Counted from the stretch's first letter, positions 49,101-62,872 are shown. The stretch is DNA of 64,000 nt from Pipra filicauda (GCF_003945595.2 NW_024104378.1:1178489-1242488), one strand, 5' to 3'. The notes: generated by a model not told the origin, from the sequence alone. Numbers and translations: made by a program.

Positions 49101-49325
49101 AATCACAGAATGAGTAAGATTGGATGGAACCACAGTGGACCTTCTGGTCCAACCGCCCTGCTCAAGCAGGGTCATTTCAGAGCACATGGCACAGGATTAC
49201 ATCCAGACGGTTCTTGAATATCTCCAATGAGGGAGACTCCACAACCTCTCTGGGCAATCTGTTCCAGTGCATGGTCACCCACATAGTAAAGAAGTTCTTC
49301 CTCACGCTCAGGTTGAACTTCAGCT
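49101..49325 (-). mobile_element. CR1 LINE 3' fragment of a second subfamily (-)
   Basis: A minus-strand CR1 3' end of about 225 bases. It begins with a decayed octamer (AATCACAGAATGAG), followed by GGTCCAACCGCCCTGCTCAA, GTTCTTGAATATCTCCAATG, GAGACTCCACAACCTCTCTG and AAGAAGTTCTTCCTCACG, all in standard order for inverted avian CR1. It differs from the type at 4869 and 19679, which have CCAACTCCTGGCCCTGC here, so it belongs to another subfamily. Similarity ends around 49325; the sequence to 49480 is not recognisable as CR1. No coding potential. Confidence 0.92.
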
Positions 49326-52300
49326 ACAGAGGAGGGGTCCCTGCACAGGGGTCCCTACATCTGAGTCAGGAGTGGCTGCTGCACTGGCCGTGGCAACACC
49401 GGGCTCTGTGTCTGCACATGGACTGCTGCAGGAACAGCCTCTTCAAGCCTGAAGATCAGGTTCCTTCTGGATCATTGAGTCACTTCAGCAGCATTTGTAT
49501 CTGTTTCTTGTAAACATATGCCGCAAACATTGTATGTAATTTTTGTTTTGCAGTTGATAGCTTTAGTGAGTAATCATTCTGTATGAGAAGCTGCTCTTTG
49601 AAGTCAGGGTTGGAGACCACAAACAAAGGACATGCATCCAGCCACTCACAGGAAAATAAATAGAGAGGCCCGTTCTGCTGTGCCACCTTCAACAAATGTG
49701 CAGCACTATTCAGGGCTTTTAAAAGAAAACAACACAGTTCCTCCTGCCACCCAGTAAAAAATATACATTTGCAATCGTGTCTTGTTTTGCATATGATTGG
49801 TAGCATACTTTTAAACTGCTGTAAGTAATAAAAATATATATGTGCAAGTTGGCTATAAGAAATGCCAAAGTTTCACCTAATAAAATTTTGGTATGCCTCA
49901 ATTTTCAAAGTAAATTTGATTTATTTGAGCCACCAGCCATCTGATGACAGCCTTGTGTTTTTTATATGAGTCATGTCCCAAGGGGTCTAGAATATGCCAA
50001 TAGTGTACCTTGGATCGGATCCAGTGTCCGCAAACAGGTTTTCATTAGACTTTGATGCCAGTTGCATTGGGGAGCAGAGAGGCTGCTGAAAACCAGCTTT
50101 ACTTTGGGATCATTTCTTTCTTTTAGAAAAAATAACAAAGATCTTTTTTAGAGAAGCTTTACGCCTCCACATTGTAGGTGTATGGCAATATTTTAGGGAA
50201 CAGTAATCTGTTATTGCAGGTGGTCATGCTTCAAGCACTTCCGTATTTTGAGAATAGATCAGACAAAGTGCAACAACTTTTATTGAAAAATTGCCGAATT
50301 TGTAAATTAGAAACACATTTTTCTGTGGCTGAGATTAAGTTAGCATGTATTACAGTCACTGGGACTTCTCTGAAGCACTAAGGGGAATATAATTACATAG
50401 ATTATTCCACATATCCTGGATTGGGACCATGGACATACTGAGGGTACCTCAATCATGCAATTCTAGATCCGGATGTTTAATATCTGTGGCAATACCATAG
50501 TGTCTTTGGACTGGAGGTCTTTGACAGGCAATGCGTATCTCCCTTCCCCTCATTCCCCCACTGTGGGCATTGCTGTCTCCCATGTGATGCTGGAGGGCAA
50601 CAGAACCTGGATTTCAGGTCCTCCTGTTCTCACTGTTCAGGATTTTCTCCCCGACTCAGGTATGAAGGTAGAATTACACTGATGCTGGAGATCCAGCATC
50701 CCTAGGTTGGAAAGCTGCATCACTTCCCCATGAAGAGGGATGGGGAGGGAAAGAGCATCCTTCCTCATCCCAAGTGGAGCCCTGACACACCTTGACATAG
50801 GCTTAAGGGGGAGGCCGAGCCTTTCTCAGCTGAGTGGTTCCATGCGACTGCAAGTCTGACACAGCTGCAAGACTACAGGAACTCCTGGATACCCTCTGGT
50901 TCCTTTTGAAATTTTCCCTCAGATAGCATTTTCTGAAGGCAGCACTGCACGGGGCAAGGAAGGAAGTTCAGGGCTTGTGGTGTCTGGGAGACTGTGAGCA
51001 AACATTCTGGGTAAGAGCTGTCAATGAACCATTCATCCCAGCACCTCTGCCACTCCTGGAGAGAGACAGGCCTCCCCAACAAGCTACTTCTTGCTCCCTC
51101 CTCTCCCTGCTGAATTTGGTATCTCTGGCTCTTGGCCTCAGTGACAGGGAGCCCTGAAAAATCATTTGTCTCCCCTCCTCAGGAAAGCACAGAAAAATGC
51201 ATGCAGCACAGTCTACATGAGAGTCATGTAGATGTGAGTTGATGAAGGCCATATACATACTATAGACAGTACCAAGAAACTCATGGTTTCCTTCTAAGAG
51301 GTCTCTAAAGATGCCCCTGTTAATGAGATCAGCCCACAGCAGTACGTGAGCACCTCTTTTCTCACTGGCTCCAACCAAACATGTGGTGTCACACAGCTGC
51401 TCAGGGCGTGAAAGCCTGATGAGTCTCTGAAGTTTCTGTTTTATGGTACATAATGCTTTTGGAGGGAAGATTGCAGCACTGAGCAATTCTTACAGAATAT
51501 TTTTTGGTGAGCTGTATTATCTTCCAGTGGAATAAATAACTCTCATAGTGCAGGTTACTGCCAAATACTCATTTCATAATTTACAGGTGGCATTAATACG
51601 TGGTATTGACTATCTGCTTTCTACTACTCTTTGCTTCTAATCAAAGACCATCAACCCTTGCAGGAAAACAATGTACCCTCCCCCTCACTGGATGCAACTG
51701 AATAGCTGCCCAGTACCAGGAGGCAGTGGTTGTGTTATTGTGATTGTCCTCCACCACACAAGCCTTTTAACTTCTGTCTGTGCTGCTTATGTTTCTCCTC
51801 AAATGATCTGGTTTCGCATGCTTGATGCTTGTAAGCAGAATCCATGCAAATACCCCAGTAGTCATTAGTCACGCTTGGTTACACTTATCAACAGCTTCTC
51901 AGTGTGAACCCTGAAAAGGCCCTGCTCTGTTTTGCAGCTTTTAAAGCTTGCAATTGGTAGAGGTGAAGGACAGGTTTCTGCTATGAGTTTATTTGGCTTT
52001 TTAATTCCACTACATTTTCATGGGAAAGAAATATTTCTGTGAACTTGTGGACACCTACAGAGCACAATGCTTAATTCATTTTGATGTCCAAAATAAAAGA
52101 AATTGTCTTTATTTTCACATGTAAGGTTTTCCTTCTGGCTGTGGTGAAAGCCTTTGAAAAGCAGCCCCAAGGAGATGCAAGATTTCCTCCAGGACAGACA
52201 CGCTTTCAAACTTTTCTGAGCCTGGAAACTTTAGCAGCATCTGCAAGTGGAGAGGGACCAGGACGTAAGGCTCACCAGACAAGCTTAGGAAAAACAGTTT

Positions 52301-53919
52301 TCATAGCTAACTGAAGAGGCTATATTAAAAACTGAGACGAAGACAGTGCCAGCTGCACCCACCCATAATTTACACTGTGAGAGGTTCTGGTCTCCTTATA
52401 CTACACTCAACTTACTTGCAAAGATACGAGCAAAGGGACTGAAGTTAAACTGATACAAATGGGTCACATAAAACCCTAAAAAGATTCAGTTAGACTACCC
52501 TTCGTGTGTAATGTAAAGCACCCTCCAGGAGGAGATCTTTCAGAGCACCTGGAGCACTCATTGGACCAGCTTACTCCTGGTTTGCACATTAATAGATGTG
52601 ATGCAAGTGGACTTAAGACTGCTTGAGTGTGGCCAAAGCTGATCTAATGCACAACAGTCCACACATTGGTTCTGATTGTGATGCAGTCTCTACTGGCAGA
52701 AGCATGAAAAGCAGCTGCAGTTCCCAGTATTGGGCACGCTGGATGTTGCAGCAACATTTGGCTCTAATATGACAGAACATAAAAAAACCCCACACATACA
52801 CTATGTGTGTATTTATATGATGTATGTTGCCATTCACAGTACTTCTTTTCTCAATTTATCACTCTCCTTTATAGCAGAGGAAGGCAGTGCCCCATCCATA
52901 CAACAAATAATTTTCCGTCATCAGTCCCACTGGTGGCCCTGGGGCTACTGCCAGTGTCTCTCCCGACACAAGGTTCCTTCCCTGCTCGCTCAGACTCTGC
53001 CAGTTCTGGCTGTTTCTCCATTCCTCACTCTCAGAAAGCAAAAGGGAAACTTGCGGATGTTTCTTTGTCAGAAGCCATTTTTGTCCATCCAGAACAGGCA
53101 CACCGTGACATTATTTGCCCAACTATTGCCACCTGGCTGCAGTCGCCTTCTGGTTCAGTTCGCCTCAGCCATCTCTTCTCCCAGCTGGGTTGACGAGTGG
53201 TAACAGCTCTGTGTCCAGAGTCAAATACCCATTGTGCCTCAGCTTTGCACCCTTTCATTCTTGAAATCCAGGCACTTTAGAAATGGGGATAGGGGAGGGA
53301 TATTGATGGTTCTTAATGTTGAAACATATTTTCCCATAAAGTACACTGTGTGTTAGGAATAATGTCAACTTTTCCTGTAGATCTCAAAGTCAGCTAACAT
53401 CCTGAAGGTTTCTGTTGATAGGTTGTTTTTTATTTTTTTTTTCAATCCACATGGAACGATTTATGCTACCCTTCACAAAAGCTGTCCTTCCTTTCCTAAG
53501 GTGAAACATGTGCCTGTGAAATTTGTGCTTGCAGAGTTTTCTGGGATTTGTATTGTACTCACAAACTTTTTCTGCTTCAGGCTCAGTGGATTCCAGAAAC
53601 GAGTGTTAACACAAGGTCAGATCACCAACTTGTTTTGTAACAAGGCATGTAATGACCACAGGAAACAATATTATAAAACATATCTATGGAAAAAATCCTG
53701 GCTTAAAGAACAACTTAAACCTCTGATTTCCTTCTACCTGTCTAAATCAATGAGATTCATATATTTTTTTTTAAAAAGCAATCAAACACCATAGAAAGGA
53801 AACCTTTTCTCCAGTTGCTCTTCTGACTCTTGTTCTCCAAAACATAAAAAACCTCTTAGATGAGCGGGGAATGATTTATCAAGTTGATGCTACTAGGACT
53901 GTTACAGGGAGAAGCTGAC
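49326..53919. other. Non-coding stretch, no gene recognised
   Basis: Unique DNA. Open frames include 172 codons on minus (50968-51486) and 157 on plus (52730-53203). The first opens at TTG rather than ATG. Neither resembles a known family, and both overlap frames on the other strand. Two short inverted repeats lie at 50681-50700 and 51212-51232. Confidence 0.6.
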
Positions 53920-54273
53920 AGACCTAGATGTGCCCAGTCTTAGGAAGAGAAGATGAAGGTGATCTGCACCTGATGGAGAGAGAGAAGGAAGAGTCAGACT
54001 TGTCTCAGCAGTAAACAGAAAAATGTTGAGGCAATGGGCACAAGTTTCATTATGGCAAATTCCCACTAGATATTAGGTGAATTTGTTCACACTGAGGGTG
54101 CTAAAACTGTGCAAAAGGTTGCCCAATAACCTCTTGAACATAATCAAAACTCTGTGATCTGACTCTAAGCAACCTGATACAACTTTCTAATTGCACCTAA
54201 TCTCAAAATTTGAGCAGGGGTTTGGACCAGATGATGTCCAGACATTTCTTCCAAAATAAACTATTCTATGATC
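53920..54273 (+). mobile_element. Old CR1 LINE 3' fragment (+)
   Basis: Plus-strand CR1 remains. Starting near 53920, GTGCCCAGTCTTAGGAAGAGAAG corresponds to the LFSLEKRR-type C-terminal ORF2 coding segment. Then come GAGGCAATGGGCACAA (near 54032-54047), TGCACAAAGGTTGCCCA-like wording (54111-54125) and TTGAGCAGGGGTTTGGACCA (54211-54230). It ends with CTATTCTATGATCT near 54273, a decayed octamer tail. Every block carries several mismatches, so this copy is clearly older than those at 4869 and 19679. No reading frame survives. It probably belongs to the same broad subfamily as the copy at 49101, in opposite orientation. Confidence 0.85.
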
Positions 54274-57200
54274 TTAGGACAAGTGGGAAACTGTAGAAAA
54301 GTCATAGATGAAGCTCTGTTTCTCTGATAACATTTCAGTTGTTGGAAAGCTGGACACAGATTGAAACTCTTGGGTGCAAAGGTTTTTTAGCAGTGTGAAT
54401 GTCACTGGACTGTTATTATTAAAGGTTTGTCCAGGCAAGAATTGACCACTTGTCAATCAAATTGTGTGGGGTAGATGTGAGAAGAAAAAGGAGTAATCCT
54501 AGGACAGAGAAGTAGGAAGAGAGCTCTGGAGAATTAGCTCATGGTACTGTCTGCTGCCAGAGAAAGTGAAGGATAGGGAGTTAGAAAATTTATCTTCATC
54601 TCCAGCAATATTTATGTCCTTATATATACTCCCAGGTAGCCAACTTGGCTTTAATGGGCTGTGGCATAGGCAACAGAGGCAGCACAAGCAAGACTAATTT
54701 ATGACCTTCTGTCATATTCAACCTGGAAACAACAACAAGCTATTTCCTCTTCCTAAATTGGCCTTTGCTCATTTGATATTATTCTACACTAAATTTTCTT
54801 CCTAGGGATGAATTGTCTATGAATCTTTATCATCCTGTTAGGTGAAGATTTTATTGATTTATGAAGCTCTTATTGGCATGGGTCTAATGTTGAGTGCCAC
54901 TCTCCTCCCACTCTGGTATCAGTTAAGAAATGCAGAGGCAAAGAGGTGTTAGTAGCAGGCTTCCTGGTGGACCCACTTCTGAAAGCCCTCTTCTTCCCTT
55001 TCCCCATGCTTGTTCTGAAAGAGACTGAATCTGGTGACATTCATATGTGCTACAAACTCCATCTGTCTCCATCCTAGCATCTAAGAAAGCAAAAGAATTG
55101 CAGAGAAGAATGTGTGGCAGAGAAAAAAAATGCCATATTTGTTACAGGGACACAGAGGAAGGTAGAATCCAAGTGGATCTTGTACAGTTGTGATAATTGT
55201 GCTGAGGCAAGAGAATTTTTAGATATTCATTTTCCTTGTAGAAGACGCCAGTAAAAGTTTTCAACTTCATCACTGAACGTCATGTTAGTCCAATAAAAAT
55301 AAACATTTTGAAAAATTATTAGCTCTTCAAAGTGAAAAGACCCAACTTTCCAGGCAGGTGGATTGTCTGAACGGGTCTCCTCTAAGTCAGTGAGATAAGC
55401 TAGCCATGAACTGAAGATTCTTAACTCAAAGCTTCAACATTGGTTGATATTCTGTGTTATTCAAACGAACCTCAGACACTAAGCATTGTGGCCATAACAG
55501 TGATTTACTGATTTGACCCCAAGTTAACAAGCCTTAAATTTCTCTGAAACAAAAGTAGCTGGTTGCCCTGATTGTACTTCATTTTCAATAAATGGGTATA
55601 AAAAGGGAGAGTTCTGAGTCTAGATCTAAGATATCTTGTTTATATGATAAAAACAACGTCTGCGGATTTGTGTTGGCCTGGAAACAAGCATTGACATGAG
55701 AATCTTTTCCCATACAACAACTTATTTATTTTGAGATTATTTTTAAACAACCACAGCATTCATTCTCTATCCAAAGGATAAGACAAAAATCACCCAAAAA
55801 TTTTTTCTTGATGGTGTCTGCTTTAGCAGTTTCTTACATGGTATTTCTTAGAAAGAACTGGTATCTGTTTCCAGCAAATGTCCCATAGAAGAGAACAGAC
55901 TGATAATTTGGAAAACAAAGATTATCTGCTTCACCTTAACTTGATAAGTTTCAAAAATTTTATTTATAATTCATAGCTGTGTATTATCTCTACACCTATA
56001 TCAGCTTACAATATTGCAGGTTTTCATACAAGTCTTTTAAAACCCAGGCCTTTCCATGGTTGTGTTTTCTCCTACACACTCCCTTGTGAGTGGATAGACC
56101 TACCTTATTTTTTTTCTGTCTTCTATTTCTACTTTCACAGTTACTTCTCAAATACGGGAAAGGAGGAAATACGTTTTACTTTGCAACTGCTCACAAGATG
56201 ATTCTCTGTTTTTTATAATCAGGATTAATAACCAAACTCTCATTAATTATGTCTTTATGCATCCACAGATGGGAGGAAGAAGTCAATCTATGACCATAAA
56301 TGCTGACAAAACAGAAAAAACCTTCACCAGAGTAGTGCAAATGGGTGTAGAGGCAGGCCAGAATGGCTATGAAAACTAGTAAAATGCAGGAATAGACTAA
56401 AACTCAACCTCTGCCTTTACAGACAAAGACAAAGACAAAGATGATTTTTTGCTATCAATTTTAAAGACTTTCTCTAGCGTCTCATTCTTTGAATGCATCT
56501 CTACTGACTACTTCAAAGGGGATTCTGGTCTTCAAATTCATATAATGGCTGAAGGAAACAGAGGTGGAGTTTAAAAGACCTAATTTAGGTAGGAACATTC
56601 CAACAGAATAATATTCTTGTGCTTTGAGCCTCTGTTAAAGTGTCTGGGATGGATGCACACAGTTAAAATTAATTTCTCCATCCAACTTTGATTCAGGGCA
56701 TAGGTATTCTCTCCAAAGTCATATAGGAGGTGTCTGGGAGAGCCTTCACCCTGCTCTCACTGTATTTCCCAGCCAGTCTGTTTGATTTTCTAAGTCTGTG
56801 GCCAGAGCTTTCTCCTTGGGGAGAGACAGGACTTCTCAGACAAAAGGCAACTTTCTTCTTTCTCTTGATCTCCACAGCTGCCTCTTGTAAGAAAAATGTC
56901 TGACCAAAATAAAATAGCTGGCATAAGTATAAAGCTACTGTCTGTTTTTTGTCTTGCTGCTCATGAATATTTAAGCCTTTTTTATTCTCTCTAAGTCAGA
57001 TGCACCTTTTTACCTGGTACTTTGGAAGGAAGGCAGGTTTTTCTCTAGTAACACTGCTTTTATCCATGAGCTTAAATCCCTCCGTAATACAAACTGCAAT
57101 TCCCTTTGGCAACTACTTTCCCCAGCAGTGCTCACCTTCTTGACTGTGGAGATGCCAGAGATGGAGGAAAGCTCTTGAGCCACAGGAACCTTATGCATGT

Positions 57201-59279
57201 ATCCTCTTTGCTCAGAAAGAAACCTACCTACACTCAAGACCAGGGAGTGAAGCACTTCCCCCGTGTCCTTCAAAGAGGACATAAAAGGTCAAATTTTGCA
57301 TTATTACTGTGGTGAAATGCCACAGACCACAGTAGAATAACTTTGAATTTCAATGTATTCTTGTGCAACAAAGCTGGCCCATGACATCCTCAACCAAAAG
57401 CTGGCTGGTGACCCATATCCCATCGCCCAAACAAAACACATTAAGGGATGTAGTTCATGGTTTTGCCTTTGGAATGAGAAGATAAAACACTTTCTTGTCA
57501 CAATGGAAATATGCAGTATAAAAAAGCTAAGAAGAAAATGAGCAAAACTGAAATGGTTGAACTGAGAAACCTTTACAGTATTTTTCAACATAATGACACA
57601 TTTTTTTATCAATTGGTAAAACTGTCTAATTCTGATAAATAATGGTCTAAATAATATACACAGGAGTCACCATTAACTTTTTCCAAATTATCAGTGGAGT
57701 TGGTTCAGACAGCCAGTATTTATAACTCTTCAGCAAAGATTGTGGTCTACAGGCTGCTATACGACCACTCGCATCTGCTGTTTTGCTATATGGAATTATA
57801 AAACCTTCTAGTGCAGCCTACAAATACGACTCCAAAAAGGGAATCTGGGAAATGCTGAATGGAGTACAGTCTGAGATGCCAAGTACTGCATTGGTCTGCA
57901 AGCTGGACTGTTGTTCTGCCCTGCTTTCAACCTGCACCGAACTCAGGGCTGGGCATCCAATCAATCTAACAAACCATGTCATCCTTGGAGGCTGTTCCCT
58001 TCACTCATACTATACCTTTTCCTCGATGAATCGCAGAGGGATGAGAATGTTTAAGTGGAATATGAATCACTCCTACACTCAGTCAATTTAATAAAGCAGA
58101 AAACATGAATGAAACAGCCATTTTAATAGCTTTGACTTGTTCTGCACAGGGATTTAAAAATTAGGAGTGAAGCACTGCGCTTGGCGTTCAGCTGGGAACC
58201 AGCAACATATGGAACAGGGCACCTGCACGATGTGCTCCTGGCAATTCAAAATTTGCCATTTGCTTTCTGAGCCATCTGGAGCCTCTCTCTAAGGTCAGTG
58301 ATTTCATTACTCAGCAATCTTAGTGATTCATCTGTTCATAGCTTTGTGGCTCACTACAGGTAGGTCAAAGCTGATGAGCGGGAGCAATTTCCTCTACCAA
58401 TACTCATGGCTTCTTGAATCTAGCTGCAGGCAAGCAGGAAGGGCACCAAGATTTTTGAGAGCTGTCTCTTTGATGCACTGGGACACCAGAGTTAGAAATA
58501 CTTACATTCCAAACTTCTGTAGGAATTAGGAAGCCTAAATAACTGCTTGGAGCAAGGCCACATATCTCTGGAACACTTTTTTCTGTTCATGGTGCCTACC
58601 CCTTGTCAGTCATAGGAGTGCATTACACCTAACAATAATCCTGGAGGATGGATATCTGATACCTGTACCATGCTAGTATTAATTGAAAAGATCACATGCG
58701 GGGGAAGATTAACAAGAAGGTATTAGCTTGTGGTCTAGGATGAAACCAGTGAATAGCATTCCCTGCAATCTGCCAGAGCAGAGCACACCTTGTAATAACA
58801 TCAAAATTACGTCTGAGAAGAGAATAACAGGAAGGAATTGGTAAGGCTGAAGACTGACTTTCCACAGCTGGCTCTGCAATTTAAGTCTGGACTACAAGCA
58901 TAAACTTCTTTGGAAAGCACTTCAGCACAAGACAGACAGTCGAGAAGAACAAAGAGATGCTGGTCAGCAAAGAAGACCCTTTTGGTCTCTAGTATTCATG
59001 CACAAAATAAAGGTAAATATTGTGATCTCTTTTTAGTCTTTTCATAACATGATGTAAGTCTCGAAAGCAATATTTATGAATAAAAATCAGTAGATTGTAG
59101 CACATTCTATGTAACATATAGCCACACGTTTTTATATTCCTTCCTTGAAAGTGAATTGAAGGACTTAAAATTTAAATTGCCATGCAAAGGCCAGGGCCCA
59201 TGTTCTGTCATTTTACACAGGGCAGTTTTAAGGGATACATTTCCAGGTAAATAAGAGGACCCTCCTCAGTAGAGGAAGA
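54274..59279. other. Non-coding stretch, no gene recognised
   Basis: About 5 kb of AT-rich unique DNA with a small ACAAAG repeat (56421-56441). A 90-codon minus frame at 57010-57282 includes a GTGAGC donor-like site (57130-57135). A 102-codon plus frame at 57783-58091 opens at TTG. Neither resembles a known protein. Confidence 0.65.
56421..56441. repeat. ACAAAG hexamer repeat
   Basis: Three ACAAAG units in tandem with one partial unit; short simple repeat. Confidence 0.85.
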
Positions 59280-60400
59280 TCAGATTAATGAACAAATTGA
59301 ACATACACAAGTCCACGGTGCCTATAGGGGTACATACAGGAGTGCTGAGGGAGCTGGCCAACGTCATTATGAGGCCATTGATCATTTCTGCAAGATTATA
59401 GCAAATTGAAGAGATTCCTGAGGAAGGGAATAAAGTATATGTCTCTACGGTCTTCAAAAGAGGCAAAGAAGAGGATGTGGGGAGTGAGGCCAGCCAATCT
59501 TACCTGTATCCCAGAGAAAGGATGGCGCAAATAATACTGGAAATATTTCCAAAATATTGAGGACAAAAAGGTTGATGGAAACAACAGCTTTGCAATACAA
59601 TGGGCAAATCATGCTTGATCAACTTGACAGCCTTCTATGATGATTTGACTAGTTTGATGGATAAAGAAAGAGTGTGAATGTTATTTATCTTGATTGTAAA
59701 AAGGCTTTTGACATAGTATTTCATAATATCCTCACTGAGAGGGAGGATGAAGTGCACCCTAAGTGTACAGTGAGGGGGGTTGAAAGCTCTCAAGGGCCTG
59801 GTAACAGCATCATGGAGTCCAGTTGGAAGTCACTAAAGGATTGATACTGTGACCAGAATAATTTCTTGTTCATTAATGACCTGGATGATGGGACAGAACA
59901 TCACCTCAGCAAGTTTGCTGAAGTTACCAAACTATAAGGAGTCATTGATACAACAGAGGCTTGGGTTGCCATCCAGTGGGATCTCAGCAGGCTGGAGAAA
60001 ATGCAAATCTCGGCCTTGGGGAAGAACAAACCCATGCACCACAGAGTCTGGCAGTTGACTGGCTGGAAAGCAGCTTTGCAGAAAATGATCTGGAGGTCCT
60101 GGGGTACGCCATTGTGCCAGCAACATAATACAGCAATGTTCTCTTGTGTCAAAGAAGACCAACAACATAATGGGCCATGCAGAGGGGAGCATTGTCAGCA
60201 GTCAAAGGAGGTGAAATGTTCCCTCCTACTCAGCCTTCTGAGACAGATCTAGAGTGCCACGCCCAGTTCTGGGTTTCCCAATACAAAAGAGATACTGATT
60301 TGACTGGAGGGAGTTCAGTCACAAAGATGGTTAAAGGACAGGTACATCTAACAAATTTGGAGAGTCTGAGAGAGCTGGCAGTGCTCAGCACACACATTAA
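59280..60400 (+). mobile_element. Long decayed CR1 LINE, ORF2 region (+)
   Basis: About 1.1 kb of a plus-strand CR1 covering the middle and C-terminal parts of ORF2, without the 3' UTR or octamer tail. Landmarks in order: TTGAACATACACAAGTCCA (near 59297-59315, the LNIHKS segment before the RT), GTGCTGAGGGAGCTGGCCAA (59342-59361), RT box A codons (59689-59712), FINDLDDGTE codons (59869-59898), the former FADD box (59908-59934), GAACAAACCCATGCACCA (60024-60041), the HAQFWVSQYKRD segment (about 60260-60295), and GAGAGTCTGAGAGAGCTGGC (60360-60379). Both ends are lost. Many stops and frameshifts mark it as old. Since CR1 insertions usually keep the 3' end, the missing tail implies a later deletion or rearrangement near 60400. 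Confidence 0.92.
59683..60395 (+). pseudogene. CR1 reverse transcriptase pseudogene
   Basis: Remains of the RT domain. Box A reads VIYLDCKKAFDIVFHNIL (59680-59733), keeping the first catalytic aspartate of the DFxKAFD motif with F replaced by C. The motif leading into the active site reads FINDLDDGTE. The active-site box itself reads SKFAEVTKL, so the paired catalytic aspartates of FADD are replaced by E and V. The thumb region survives as scattered blocks (LEKMQISALGKNKPMHH, SQYKRD, LESLRELAVLS) in different frames. The protein is dead twice over: missing catalytic residues and broken frame. Confidence 0.9.
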
Positions 60401-62872
60401 CATCACTTTACAGACCACAGAAAATTATTGCCCCTATGCTAATGTCCTTCTGTCAACCCTCTATTTTATTTTGGAAAGATTTAACATCACAGTGTATAAA
60501 TATATAGGGTTATGTAGACTAAGAAAACTACAATGAACACAATTACTGTTTGAAAAAGAATGAGATTTTAGGATTTGAGGAAAGAGAGGAGCAGTTCATT
60601 AGTCCTGGGGCACCTTCCTCTTTAATCTAATCCCATCTTTTTATGACCAATTACTTATGAGCATTATCTTTCCCATGAACACATGATGTTGTCTGCATGA
60701 CTTCAGCTTCAGATACGAGAGCCATAAGGGTGGGGAGGCTTGTTTTGCTTTCTAGTTTTGTGTGGAGAAAGTACTATCTCCAGCTCATTGGTTGAAGTCT
60801 CTAAGAACTGGCTGTTCTGATCAACGTATACCTCTGATGTGCAGTTATGGCTGGGTTAAACCACATCACTTCTCACTTATGTACAGACACCTAAGCACTG
60901 AGAGAGCCCATATGAGACTTTCAATGGTAGGGTTTTTTGAAAGCATTTTTCGTCTAGTCATTCAGTAAAACTGAAGTAGTGCTTCAAACTAATTTGTATG
61001 GTAGAGATCTTAAGAAGGGTTGATCAACCTTTTATTTAACTTCTAAGCCTATCAGAAACTGGGATCTTACAACCATAATTTATTCATTGGACAACAGCTT
61101 GCATACATGATTTCTTTCCCTCAAGCATCCCTAAAAAGAATCCTGACGTATTAAATTGATTTTAGAATTAGAAAATGGCTAATTATACTTTAAGGTAGTC
61201 TTTACTCATCCACACATTGTGATAAATCTCTGAGTTTAAAAGAATATCTTCTGTAGTAGCAGATGAGTCCTAGCACACTTTCCACAATCTCCTTTACTAA
61301 TTTTGTGTCACATGTGATAAGACTGAAAATAACTCTTGCACAAGAAAATTGGAGTCTTTAAAAACAGGAGCAAAAGTCACTCAAAAAACCTGCTTGAAGT
61401 AATCTCAATGTCAGTATGAAAAATTACTGATTTGTCTGAATACTAGTTATGAAAACTTAAAGAGAGGACAATTATGCATCTTTGTATTTATTGCCATCCT
61501 GTGTAAGAATATGCTGTCATTACCCAGCAGATAAGTATTTGGTGTGAACATAGGGCCTGTATGAAATCCAACATTGCATTTCACTGGACCAGGGATCTGA
61601 CACTTAGACTTTATAAAGAGAAACAGAAATAATGCAGCTTTCTCTGCTTCTTGTAAAAATGGATGGTCACATCACTTTCTGAACAGGTATTTGCTAAGTA
61701 TAACCATGCCTTCATTTATACCTCCTCCACTCACCAAGAGAAAAACCCAGCAGCACCTAACCACATGCTTTTCCCAAATATCTAACCTCTCATATCTACC
61801 TGAGACAGAACAATCTCCAGTCCAGCCAATATGTAGAAATCACATTTTTAAGGTATTTAACTTAATGGATGTTAATGTGTCACTGCTTACAAAATTTCAA
61901 TGGTTTTGTATAGAAAATGTAAACAGTAAGGAGAAGACAAATGTTCGGGTGAGAAATATCACCTAACTGAAATATGGCCTACGTGGTTTTTAAAGAAAAG
62001 GATGGAAATAATGGAGGGAAGGTCACATATATCACAGGGAACAATTATTTTTGTCCATCTACATAATACCATCATCTTGCTGGATTTTTTTTCTACCCTC
62101 TTGGTACTGGCAAGGCGAGTGACTAATATATTTAGTGTTATGAGAACTCTGCAAGGCAATAAGGCAATGACATCACATTACTCAATTCGTCTCCTGTGTC
62201 CTCTGAGGAGTCAAAGGTCTTGTGCACACTCAAAAGAAAATCAAGTGACCTAGTCTGAAATTAAACCACTTTCCAACATAAACAAAACCGAAGATCCAGT
62301 ATTTTTGCAGTTATGACAAACTAATTTGAGACTTAACAGTTTGGCCCTTGCTTTGAATTAGCTTTTTTTTTTTTTTTTTTTTTGATAAGTGAAAGAAAAA
62401 TGCCAAATGCTGTCAGAGTATAAAACTTTTTGGTATGAGATTTCTCTGTTAGACGATGTTTCGTATACTGATCTTATGCTGCCAATAACTAAAATACCTT
62501 TTAATGTGTTCTGGCTTTTAATATAGCACTGCCTGCATTCCATATGTTTACCATTATCCATAGGCTCATCAGTCCCCTTTATTTTCAATAGAGGCAGTTG
62601 TGGAAGGAGGCCAGAATGTGCAGCAACCTAGTTCCGGTAGTGAAATTAGCAACTGAACAATATTCCCAGAGAAATAGTCCTGTTCGCTTCTGGCCGTAAG
62701 CCTATTTCAAAAAAATGTCGGTAGGAAAGGAGTTGTATGTGCAGGTATGTTAGAAAGAGCGTGTAATTTTTGTGTAACTATTGCACATGCAATATATCAT
62801 ATGCTACACACATTCACAGACAATACCTCATGTGCAGCTCAGATCTTGACCATGTTGGGTAACCATTGGTGA
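60401..62872. other. Non-coding stretch, no gene recognised
   Basis: AT-rich unique DNA with one long T run. Open frames are at most 91 codons and none matches a known family. Confidence 0.65.
62363..62383. repeat. T21 homopolymer
   Basis: Twenty-one T residues, the longest single-base run in the window. No retrocopy body is recognisable to its right. Confidence 0.9.

Noticed and set aside
50968..51486. 172-codon minus-strand frame
   Set aside because: Opens at TTG, not ATG; the first real ATG is far inside. No family resemblance and no good acceptor upstream.
52730..53203. 157-codon plus-strand frame overlapped by a 128-codon frame
   Set aside because: Two different plus frames are open over the same bases, indicating low stop density rather than coding. 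No domain seen.
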